Shown here piece by piece: positions 50,533 through 59,100 of a stretch of DNA of 64,000 bases. Within the stretch, counting starts at the first letter, position 1. Every line of letters begins with the position of its first letter. Below the pieces are notes generated by a model, which was not told the DNA's origin, did no database searches, and saw only the letters and a program-made list of their open reading frames with translations. The position numbers and the translations under genes are program-made. Source of the stretch: Pseudomonas sp. (GTDB taxonomy: Bacteria; Pseudomonadota; Gammaproteobacteria; Pseudomonadales; Pseudomonadaceae); contig JAUSOF010000093.1 in assembly GCA_030656145.1 (NCBI GenBank), forward strand, positions 29,468-93,467, given 5' to 3'.

Positions 50533-51279
50533 TCAGGTCGGGTAGTGCACGTCGGGAAGCGACTCGAAACCTGGTTTGGCGAATAGATAGCCCTGAAACA
50601 ATTCCACGCCCATATCGCGCAGCGCATTGAGTTCACCGGTGGTTTCGATGCCTTCGGCGATCACCCGGATATTCAGCCGGCGACACATCTGCAGGGTGGT
50701 ATCGACCAGAATCTGTCGCACGCTGTCCTGGTCGATGTTACGGATCAGTGCCATGTCCAGTTTGATCAGGTCGGGCTGGAAGTCGGCCAGCAGATTGAGC
50801 CCGGCGTAACCTGCACCGAAATCGTCGATAGCGGTCATGAAACCCTGTTTGCGGTAGGCGCGCAGAATGCCGGTGAGGTGGTCGATGTCCAGCACCTGCT
50901 CCTGCTCGGTGACCTCGAAGATGATCCGTTCGAGCGGGAAGTTATAGCGCTCAGCCGCCTCCAGGGTGGCGCGGATGCAGGTTTCAGGGCGGTACACCGC
51001 GTTTGGCATGAAATTGATCGAGACCATCGCCGGTACGCTCAGCTTTGCCGCCCACTCCACGGCCTTGATGCGGCAGCTCTGGTCGAAGGCGTAGCGGTTC
51101 TCGGCATTGACCCTCGCCAGCAGGCTGCCAGCCGACTCACCCGTAGTGCCTCGAACCAGGGCCTCGTGGGCAAATATTTGTTGCCTGGCCAGGTCGAGGA
51201 TTGGCTGGAAGGCCATGGTAATGGGGAATTCCAGCTTCTCCCCGTCTCGGCAGGCGGCACAGCCTGAAGACGTGTTCAT
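50533..51279 (-). CDS. Standalone EAL-domain protein (c-di-GMP phosphodiesterase)
   Basis: A 248-residue protein made of an EAL domain after a short Cys-containing head (NTSSGCAACRDGEK). The catalytic set is visible: AHEALVRG (EALVR), SINFMPNAVY, IIFEVTEQEQV, MTAIDDFGAGYAGLNLLADF and IRVIAEGIETTGELNALRDM. This form resembles the EAL part of blue-light or BLUF-type proteins (VRGTTGESAGSLLARVNAEN), but no BLUF domain precedes it. The two Cys-x2-Cys residues of CAAC at the head could bind a metal. It is monocistronic. Activity is predicted but not proven. Confidence 0.88.
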   Translation of the reverse strand: MNTSSGCAACRDGEKLEFPITMAFQPILDLARQQIFAHEALVRGTTGESAGSLLARVNAENRYAFDQSCRIKAVEWAAKLSVPAMVSINFMPNAVYRPETCIRATLEAAERYNFPLERIIFEVTEQEQVLDIDHLTGILRAYRKQGFMTAIDDFGAGYAGLNLLADFQPDLIKLDMALIRNIDQDSVRQILVDTTLQMCRRLNIRVIAEGIETTGELNALRDMGVELFQGYLFAKPGFESLPDVHYPT

Positions 51280-51419
51280 GTGCAATATCTCGTGTAGGTC
51301 GTGGCTGCTAGCTAAGCAAAAAATGTCGCGGCTGTCCTGCTTGTTCGCCAGTAGTCTAGGATTTTGGTAGGCGGCCTTAGGCCAAGCCATTCTGATTCAT
51401 GCAGCAGGAGGGTGTCGTC

Positions 51420-51668
51420 ATGCCATTGCAATATCATCCGCTCCGCCGAGAGTTTCCGCAGTTTGAAACGCAAATGCGAGCCTTGTTGCAGGTCGATGGT
51501 CACTTTGCCAGATTGGCTGAGGCATATGATCAGTTGGATAAACGTATCTATGAGGTGATGGATGGTCGGTTGGCAATGGATGAGTTGCAGTTGCAGGGCC
51601 TGAAGATGCAGCGAGTCATCCTCAAGGACGAAATCGAGATGCTCCTGTGTAAGGACGCTGCGGGTTGA
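51420..51668 (+). CDS. YdcH-family (DUF465) small protein
   Basis: An 82-residue protein with the DUF465 pattern HPLRREFPQFETQMRALLQV, then FARLAEAYDQLDKRIYEVMD and LKMQRVILKDEIEMLL, forming a helical hairpin. The ATG follows a strong GGAGG. The role of the family is unknown. A second family member follows after 66 bases, so the pair could form hetero-oligomers. A longer upstream frame starting 21 bases earlier lacks a signal. Confidence 0.82.
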   Translation: MPLQYHPLRREFPQFETQMRALLQVDGHFARLAEAYDQLDKRIYEVMDGRLAMDELQLQGLKMQRVILKDEIEMLLCKDAAG

Positions 51669-51734
51669 TCCGGGTCAAGGGGGGAGCTGGCGCAGGGGAA
51701 TATGCTGGTTGCAGTCATCCCTTGGAGTATCAGC

Positions 51735-52004
51735 ATGCATATCGACCACCATCCCCTGGTTCATGATTTCCCCGAGCAGCGTGCCGAGCTGCACGATTTG
51801 CGTCAGGCCGACCCGAGCTTTGCTCGCCTGGCCGATGAGTACGAGGCGCTGGACAAGCGTATTTGCCGCATCGAAGACGGCGTCGAACTGCTAGCCGACG
51901 ACGCCATGGCAGTATTGAAGCGCGAACGCGTTGATCTCAAGGACCAGGTCGCCAAGCGCCTCGCACCGCCTGCCGCTCAGTGCTGCGGTGGCTGCAAGGG
52001 TTAA
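51735..52004 (+). CDS. YdcH-family (DUF465) small protein, second copy
   Basis: An 89-residue relative of the preceding protein: HHPLVHDFPEQRAELHDLRQ, FARLADEYEALDKRICRIED, LKRERVDLKDQVAKRL. It ends in a Cys-rich tail (AQCCGGCKG) absent from the first copy, which might bind a metal. TTGGAG lies upstream of the ATG. RadA follows 64 bases downstream; co-transcription is possible. Confidence 0.82.
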   Translation: MHIDHHPLVHDFPEQRAELHDLRQADPSFARLADEYEALDKRICRIEDGVELLADDAMAVLKRERVDLKDQVAKRLAPPAAQCCGGCKG

Positions 52005-52068
52005 GAGACTCCCGATAGGCGGCTGGTAAGGGCTATGATGCGGGCTTTCGTTTGAGGGAGTCCGCTTC

Positions 52069-53433
52069 ATGGCCAAGGCCAAGCGCATGTACGGCTGCAC
52101 CGAGTGTGGCGCCACCTTCCCCAAGTGGGCCGGGCAATGCGGCGAGTGCGGCACCTGGAACACCCTGACCGAAACCATGATCGAGGCCCATGCAGTCGCG
52201 CCCAGCGGGCGTAGCGGCTGGACCGGCCAGCAGGCCCAGCTGAAAACCCTGGCAGAAGTCAGTGTCGAGGAAATGCCGCGTTTCTCCACCGCCTCCGGTG
52301 AACTGGATCGGGTGCTCGGTGGCGGCCTGGTAGATGGCTCAGTGGTACTGATCGGCGGCGACCCGGGGATCGGCAAGTCGACGATCCTGCTGCAGACTTT
52401 GTGCAACATCGCCCAACGCTATCCCGCGCTCTATGTCACTGGTGAGGAATCTCAGCAGCAGGTCGCCATGCGCGCCCGCCGCCTGGGCCTGCCGGAAGAC
52501 AAGCTCAAGGTCATGACCGAGACCTGTATCGAAAGCATCATCGCCACCGCACGCTTGGAAAAACCCAAGGTCATGGTGATCGACTCGATCCAGACCATCT
52601 TCACCGAGCAACTGCAGTCAGCTCCCGGCGGCGTGTCCCAGGTGCGCGAGAGCGCGGCCCTGCTGGTGCGTTACGCCAAGCAGAGCGGCACGGCAATCTT
52701 CCTGGTTGGCCATGTCACCAAGGATGGCTCGCTGGCCGGCCCGCGGGTGCTTGAGCATATGGTCGATACCGTGCTGTATTTCGAAGGTGAGTCTGACGGT
52801 CGCCTGCGCCTGCTGCGGGCGGTGAAAAATCGCTTTGGCGCGATCAACGAACTGGGTGTATTCGGCATGACCGACAAGGGCCTCAAGGAGGTCACCAACC
52901 CGTCGGCGATCTTCCTCACCCGCGCCCAGGAAGAAGTGCCAGGCAGTGTGGTGATGGCCACCTGGGAAGGAACGCGGCCGATGCTGGTAGAGGTGCAGGC
53001 GCTGGTCGACACCAGCCATATGGCCAACCCGCGGCGCGTTACCCTGGGTCTGGATCAGAACCGCTTGGCCATGTTGCTCGCCGTGCTGCACCGCCACGGC
53101 GGTATCCCCACCCACGACCAGGACGTATTCCTCAATGTGGTCGGCGGGGTCAAGGTACTGGAAACCGCCTCCGACCTGGCGCTGATGGCGGCAGTGATCT
53201 CCAGCCTGCGCAACAAGCCGCTGGCCCATGACTTGCTGGTATTCGGCGAGGTTGGCCTGTCAGGCGAGGTGCGCCCGGTGCCGAGCGGTCAGGAACGCCT
53301 GAAAGAAGCCGCCAAGCACGGCTTCAAGCGCGCCATCGTACCCAAGGGCAACGCCCCCAAAGAGGCGCCGCCAGGCTTGCAGGTGATCGCGGTAACCCGC
53401 CTGGAACAGGCGCTGGATGCATTGTTCGACTGA
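52069..53433 (+). CDS. radA: DNA repair protein RadA
   Basis: A 454-residue RadA/Sms protein that helps process recombination branches. The N-terminal C4 zinc finger is CTECGATFPKWAGQCGEC. Walker A is GGDPGIGKST. The RadA-specific motif KNRFGAINELGVFGM is present. The Lon-like C-terminal domain has the PSGQERLKEAAKHGFKRAIV region. The ATG lies eight bases downstream of TGAGGGAG. Length and motifs are complete, so it should be functional. It does not overlap its neighbours. Confidence 0.95.
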   Translation: MAKAKRMYGCTECGATFPKWAGQCGECGTWNTLTETMIEAHAVAPSGRSGWTGQQAQLKTLAEVSVEEMPRFSTASGELDRVLGGGLVDGSVVLIGGDPGIGKSTILLQTLCNIAQRYPALYVTGEESQQQVAMRARRLGLPEDKLKVMTETCIESIIATARLEKPKVMVIDSIQTIFTEQLQSAPGGVSQVRESAALLVRYAKQSGTAIFLVGHVTKDGSLAGPRVLEHMVDTVLYFEGESDGRLRLLRAVKNRFGAINELGVFGMTDKGLKEVTNPSAIFLTRAQEEVPGSVVMATWEGTRPMLVEVQALVDTSHMANPRRVTLGLDQNRLAMLLAVLHRHGGIPTHDQDVFLNVVGGVKVLETASDLALMAAVISSLRNKPLAHDLLVFGEVGLSGEVRPVPSGQERLKEAAKHGFKRAIVPKGNAPKEAPPGLQVIAVTRLEQALDALFD

Positions 53434-53462
53434 AACCGCCGGCCCGTCTTTGACGGAGCGCT

Positions 53463-53500
53463 GTCGCCAGCAAACTGCAGGAGCCAGCTTGCTGGCGATC
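53463..53500. repeat. REP-like hairpin (CAGGAGCCAGCTTGCTGGCG type)
   Basis: Inverted segment TCGCCAGCAAACTG and AGCTTGCTGGCGA between radA and the PilZ gene, a further REP-like family. The remaining bases to 53576 hold no gene. Confidence 0.6.
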
Positions 53501-53576
53501 TTTGGAGGTCGAAAGCATCGCCGGGACGCCGGGCCGCAGCAACAACCCGGTGCGCCCTGGTTCCTACGGGAGCTTT

Positions 53577-53948
53577 TTAGTCCCCATCGCCCAGCGCTGC
53601 CAATTCGCGCTCCAGCAGGGTTTCATCGCCCAGGTTGAGTTCCACCAGGCGGCGTAGGTGGCTGATCGAGTCGAGGTCAATGTGGCGGCAGACGAAGCCG
53701 AGCAGCTCGTCATGGGTACGGGTCAGCACCATTTCCATCTGCACGCTGGCATCTTCGGCGAGTTGGATATTGGCGATGAAGGGGTGATCGGGATCGCCAT
53801 TCCACTGCTGTGGTCGTTTGATCAGCAGCCCTTTGAGCGATACATCGTGTAGCTCGACAGTCCAATGCCGTTCACCCTGAACGATTTCAGTCGGGGCATC
53901 GAAGGCAAAACGTTGAAAGCGCCTACGCTCGTTGGTCGTGTCACTCAT
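53577..53948 (-). CDS. PilZ-domain c-di-GMP-binding protein
   Basis: A 123-residue single PilZ domain. The c-di-GMP motif appears as RRRFQRFAFDAPTEI (RxxxR), then LHDVSLKGLLI (D/NxSxxG). PilZ proteins change conformation on binding c-di-GMP and control motility, adhesion or polysaccharide. The start at MSDTTNERRR was chosen over a longer frame, since the PilZ domain begins at once. With two EAL proteins within 10 kb, this gives a local set of c-di-GMP genes. Confidence 0.9.
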   Translation of the reverse strand: MSDTTNERRRFQRFAFDAPTEIVQGERHWTVELHDVSLKGLLIKRPQQWNGDPDHPFIANIQLAEDASVQMEMVLTRTHDELLGFVCRHIDLDSISHLRRLVELNLGDETLLERELAALGDGD

Positions 53949-54537
53949 GCAAAAAAACTCCTGCGCGGTTTTGTCCACTATAGCCAAGGCTGACCGGGCT
54001 GGCTCGGCTTTGTGTGGCGTATCCGGGAATACAAGGCGCAATCTCTGACCTGGCCGGCTAGGGTGACGATTAATCGCTAGCGATCAGGTGCTTGTTGTTG
54101 AATATGCCATCCCTCGCTGGGTTTAGCCTCGCTCAACCTAAGCGCCTTGCGCCAACCTACCCATTGCTGCAGTAGTGAACGGGTAGATAGCCTTTTACTT
54201 AGCCCTGATCGCCTCATGCTTTAAAGCTACAGGGTGTGCGCGGGTGTCAAGCTTACGATTTTGGCCGCGAGGCATTGTCTGGCGAGGGGGCGGCTAGAGC
54301 GCAATCAATAAGTGCCAGCTGTTTATAGGCTGCATTAGAGCCTCAAGTGCCGCGTCATCATTCCCGCAATTAATGCGAATGTATTGCATATACGAGCACT
54401 GCGGTGGTCGAGGCGGTCTGCATCGAGTAGGATCCATGGCCTTTTTGCGCACAAAGAAGGCGGCCGGAGAATTTTCGGCCAATTGCAGCCGGAGGTTGCA
54501 GTCACGAATTACGAGTCACGCTGCTTTGGGGACAAAA
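53949..54537. other. 589-bp gene-poor region
   Basis: No confident gene. A plus-strand frame continuous with the next hypothetical protein extends back to 54373, and a minus-strand frame of 62 codons lies at 54294-54482; neither has a convincing start signal. The sequence is more AT-rich than its surroundings. Confidence 0.4.
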
Positions 54538-54756
54538 ATGTCATCAGGAAGAAATGCAACAGAGCTGGATGCTTACCTTGAGCGGATGATGGAGGTCGAG
54601 ATAGTCGACTGTCAGCGCAAATACCATGCGCTGCGTACCCGTATTGATCAGCTGATAGAGCAAGAGGGCTGGTCCATCACCGGGCGCGAGCCTGTTCGGT
54701 TGGAGCGCGGTACGCGCGTCCTGATCGTGAAAAATGGCAGTCTTATCGACGGCTGA
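54538..54756 (+). CDS. Hypothetical protein (72 aa)
   Basis: A 72-residue soluble protein starting MSSGRNATELDAYLERMMEV, with a helical region (VDCQRKYHALRTRIDQLIEQ) and a short tail RLERGTRVLIVKNGSLIDG. GGGGA precedes the ATG. An in-frame ATG at 54436 would add 34 residues but has no good signal. I do not recognise the family. It is isolated between two gene-poor stretches upstream of the adhesin genes, and nothing nearby points to its role. Confidence 0.5.
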   Translation: MSSGRNATELDAYLERMMEVEIVDCQRKYHALRTRIDQLIEQEGWSITGREPVRLERGTRVLIVKNGSLIDG

Positions 54757-55296
54757 TTATCCTTGCTGTCAGTTGCAGGCGTGTGACGCCCATTCTGCTG
54801 GGTCGTCACTGCACACCTGAGTAGAGTGCCGCCCGGGCCGCTCAGCCACCCTCGCTACCACTGTCGAATGTGGGGCATCACACCCTTGAGTACAGCGCAC
54901 TCGCCGAAGGCAGTGCGCCGTAGGTTTGCCTGCGCGGGGACAAAATCTGGCGTGGCTGCCTTCCTTAGCCCATCGCTTAAACCCCACCAAAACCCTCTCC
55001 CGTGACGTCGCAGTAGGCTGAGGCGCGCCGTCGTTCAGTTCATTCTTTTATGCCGGCGGCCAGCAGCCAGTCGGCGCATGGCCAAGCCGGATGTGCCACA
55101 TGCAGTGATGTCCCTAAGCTGTTGATTTGGCGTCACTATGCCAGCGCCTGGCCATCGTTATGATGGCTAAAGCAACCCTTTGTGATGCTTTTTAGATGTC
55201 ATCATGATGCCTCAAAGCCATTGCTTTAATGGCGCAGAGCTGGAATATTACCGGCCACTGAAAGTACTAACCCATCATAAAGTTAAGGAAAAAACC
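54757..55296. other. 540-bp leader region upstream of the YadA-like gene
   Basis: No coding sequence was accepted; a minus-strand frame of 73 codons (54769-54990) is Cys- and Arg-rich with no ribosome binding site. A small hairpin (CCATTgctttAATGG, 55217-55231) lies about 65 bases before the YadA-like start. The region probably holds the adhesin promoter. Confidence 0.4.
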
Positions 55297-56067
55297 ATGC
55301 TGAAGTCCGCTGGCACTAGCAATCTGGAATGCACCCAACACGCGGTACCGGGCCGCAAATCGCTGCTGGCCTGCGCGCTGCTGGCGATGCTGGCGGGTAA
55401 TCAGGCGATGGCTGATTTGATCACCGATGGCGCTCTTGACGATCCAGCCGTTACGCAGTTGATTATCGACGACGGGGCAGGCGGTAACAGCGTTAGCATC
55501 GATGCTGTCGCTCCAAGTATTGTTTTAAACAGTACTGTAGGCACCACCAATATCAACACAGAAAATAGTAGCTTCTCCGGTAACCTCAGCGTGTCTGGTG
55601 GCACGACTGCAACCACTATTTCGGCGACTAACATCACTGCAAATTCGGTCACTGCTTCGCTGAATGCGGCCGGTACAGTCGTTTCAAATGTGGGCGATGG
55701 CGTAGCCGATACCGATGGCGTAAACGTCCGCCAACTGAATTCCATGCAGGGCGCATCTGGCGCGGCGCTGAATAACTTCGCCAATGAAGTTGACTCCCGC
55801 TTCAACGCTGTAGACCGCCGCATCGACAAGGTCGAAGAAGTTGCCTATGCCGGTATCGCATCCGTAGCCGCCCTTGCGGCCATCCCTTCGCCGGCTTACG
55901 GCAAGCGCTTCAGTGTAGGTGCCGGCCTGGGTAACTACAGCAGCGAGAGTGCTGTTGCAGTTGGTTTCCGTGCCGCCCTTACTGAGTCCACTTCTCTAAC
56001 TGCTGGCGTCAGCCGCAACACTGCCTCCAAAACAGCAGCCAACCTCGGTGTCGGTTACAGCTGGTAA
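55297..56067 (+). CDS. Short trimeric-autotransporter-like protein with YadA anchor
   Basis: A 256-residue protein. A long signal peptide (basic first part, then RKSLLACALLAMLAGNQAMA) leads into a beta-helical passenger of only about 90 residues (TNINTENSSFSGNLSVSGGT). A YadA-type neck follows (NVGDGVADTDGVNVRQLNSM), then a coiled coil (NEVDSRFNAVDRRIDKVEEV) and the membrane anchor (FSVGAGLGNYSSESAVAVGF) ending in LGVGYSW with a terminal aromatic. This is the minimal plan of trimeric autotransporter adhesins, which insert in the outer membrane as trimers. It ends 102 bases before the giant adhesin gene, so the two may be expressed together. Confidence 0.87.
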   Translation: MLKSAGTSNLECTQHAVPGRKSLLACALLAMLAGNQAMADLITDGALDDPAVTQLIIDDGAGGNSVSIDAVAPSIVLNSTVGTTNINTENSSFSGNLSVSGGTTATTISATNITANSVTASLNAAGTVVSNVGDGVADTDGVNVRQLNSMQGASGAALNNFANEVDSRFNAVDRRIDKVEEVAYAGIASVAALAAIPSPAYGKRFSVGAGLGNYSSESAVAVGFRAALTESTSLTAGVSRNTASKTAANLGVGYSW

Positions 56068-56087
56068 ACCGAATGATGCAAGCGTGT

Positions 56088-56106
56088 GACGAGGCAGTGC
56101 CTCGTC
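56088..56106 (+). terminator. Hairpin between the YadA-like and giant adhesin genes
   Basis: Stem GACGAGGC/GCCTCGTC with a 3-base loop, 20 bases after the YadA-like stop and followed by ATTCGTGTTT. The T-run is weak, so it may be a partial terminator or a processing structure. Confidence 0.5.
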
Positions 56107-56169
56107 ATTCGTGTTTCTACACCACCTGATTAAAGACACTCCCTGCCGCGCAGGGCGTTGGAGAATGAC

Positions 56170-59100
56170 ATGGCTGTGACTCTTACCAATATCAATACCG
56201 TTACTGGCGCTACCGAAGGCGAGCATCTGGCAATCAGCTACTCGCTGCTGAAGCTTCGTGCCACGGATGAGTCTGCTAACACTGATGGCTTTTTGCTTAC
56301 CGAAGGCGCGGGTGGCTCACTCTCGTACACAAATTCCGCGGGCGTACTGACAGCTGTCGATTTTGGTTCTGGCGCTGTAGTCCTGCGCGCGGCGGGTTTG
56401 TACATCAACAATGTGCTTGTTACGGGTACTGACGCGCGCCTCTACTGGCTGAGTGGCGATGGCATTCAGGCTGCCACTGATACCTCGCCATTCCCAATCG
56501 GCGATGCTTTTTTCGTCCGGGCACTGGATACAACATCCGGTACGTGGGGCAGCAGCCCTGCGCCGACATATGACCTCAGCGCAACCCCTATTTCAGTCAC
56601 TGTCAGCGTCACTCCTACCGGCATCAACGATGCCGCAGTAATCGCAGGTGACCTGAGTAAGACGGTAGCCGAAACTGATGAGGCGTTGACCATCACTGGC
56701 ACCTTGACCAGTACCGATGTCGACAACGCTGACAACAGCTTCACCGCTGCGACCATCGTTGGCACCAATGGCACCTTTAGCATTGATGCCTTCGGCGCTT
56801 GGGCCTTCATCGCCAACAGCGCCTTTAATGAGCTGAGTGTTGGTGAGCTGAAACAAGAAATTTTCAACGTCACCAGCATCGATGGCACTGCTGCCACTGT
56901 CACTGTGACCATCACCGGCACCAATGACACCCCGGTTGCCGTTGCTGCCACCAACACCGCCGTTGAAGATGGTGTGCTGGTAGAAGGCCAGTTGGTCTCC
57001 ACCGATCTGGACGTGCTGGGTGCCACCGCGACCTACACGCTGGATGCCTCAGTCGCCGGTCTGACCCTGAACGCCAATGGCAGCTACAGCTTCGATCCGT
57101 CGAACGCCGCTTACCAGTACCTGGCCGCAGGCGAGACGCTGGACGTGGTTGCTGCCTGGACCGTGACCGATGACCAGGGCGCAAGCGACACTAGCACCCT
57201 GACCATCACCGTGACCGGCACCAATGACATCCCGGTTGCCGTCGCTGCTACCGACACCGCCGTTGAAGATGCTGCGCCGGTAACCGGCCAGCTGGAATCC
57301 AGCGATCTGGATGTGCTGGACACCACCGCGACCTACACGCTGGATGCAGAAGTTGCCGGTCTGACCCTGAACGAAGATGGCAGCTACAGCTTCGATCCGT
57401 CGAACGCCGCTTACCAGTACCTGGCCGCAGGCGAGACGCTGGACGTGGTTGCCGCCTGGACCGTGACTGATGACCAGGATGCCAGCGCCAGCAGCACCCT
57501 GACCATCACTATCACCGGCACCAACGACATCCCAGTCGTAACAGGTCCGGTAGTACTGGCCGCCATCGTCGAAGACAGCGAAGGCCTGATCTTCAGCGCT
57601 GAGCAGCTGTTGGCTAATTCTTCTGATTTTGACCTGACGGACAGGCTGAGCGTTGCCGATGTGGCACTGGCCGACGAAGAAGCTGGCACCCTGACCGACA
57701 ACGAAGACGGCACCTGGACTTTCGTTCCGGCTGCCAACTTCAATGGCAACGTAACCTTCAACTACACCGTCAGCGACGGTCAGGCTGACCCGGTACCAAC
57801 CAGCGCCACGCTGGTTGTTGCCAACGATTATGCCGACGTCAGCATTAAGGAAACTCAGCCAGCTCAAGAGGGTGCTACTGCTGTTGCTCAAATCAGCAGC
57901 ATTACCCTGACCGGTACAGCGGGCGATATTGCCGATACCTACACCGTGGTTATCAACGGCGAAACGGTTTTTTACGAAACCACTGGCGATGAAACAAGCC
58001 TGAGTGACATCGCTGCTGCTTTGTCCTTGCGGATTGTTGCTGACTTTGACGAGCTTTTGACCGTGACCGTAGTAGGCAACGTCATCACGCTCACCGCCAA
58101 AGAAGCCGGCACTGGCTTCATCCTGGAGGCTGAGGGTATCAATGCGACTGTTGGTGCCGACATCAGCACTATCGATCCCGTTGTAACCACGCCTAACGCC
58201 GCGTTCGTTGCCGGTCAGGCGCAGGTTTCCAGCGTCACCATTGCGGCTGAAACCATTGAAATTGGTGATCGCTTCAGCGTCACCATCAACGGCACCACCC
58301 TGACCTATGAAGCCAATGGCACTGAAGAGTCCGTTGCTGACATCGCCCGTGCGCTGCGTGATCTTATCGAAGCAGATGACAATCTGATCGGTGTGGTCAG
58401 CTCTGTCGCAAACGGTGCGGTGCTTACCGTCACCGCGCTGGTTGCCGGCACAGCCTTCGATATCGACGCGGCGGCTTTCAATGCCACTGCCGGCGAGTTC
58501 GTCAGTACTGCAATCGCAACGACCCCCACTCCAAACGTGGTTGCTGTCGAGGCCAAGGCGCAGAGCAGCACCGTTGCATTTGGTGAGACCCGTTACGACC
58601 AGGGTGATCTGGTTACCGTCACCATCAACGGTGTCGATTTCAGCTACGCCGTGCAGTACGGCGACACGGCAAACACCATCCGTGATGCCTTAGCGGTCAA
58701 AATCAACCTCGACAACAACCTGGCGGTTTCCGCCAATGGCAATGTCGAGGGTGTGCTGACTATCGTCGCAGACGTGGCCGGTGACGCGTTCATCGTTGCC
58801 TCCACCGTTGTCGATGTGGCTTACGTCGATAATGCCGACCCGGCATTCAATAATTTGGCTGTAGCGCGTGAGGCAGTTGCCCAGCAAGCCACTATCACTC
58901 TCGATGCAGTCAATGCCTATGACCGCGGCGATATCATCATCGGCAAGATCAACGGTTTTGAGTTCGAGTACGAGGTGACCGGCAGCGAAAACGACCTCGG
59001 GATCGCTTTGCAAGTCGCCCAAGCTATTAACACGGCAGCAGATGGCGCCGTTATCGCCACGGTGAACGACGAAACCGGCATCATCACCATCACGGCAAAC

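Noticed and set aside
54769..54990. A 73-codon minus-strand frame before the adhesin genes
   Set aside because: No ribosome binding site, unusual Cys/Arg composition and no recognisable motif.
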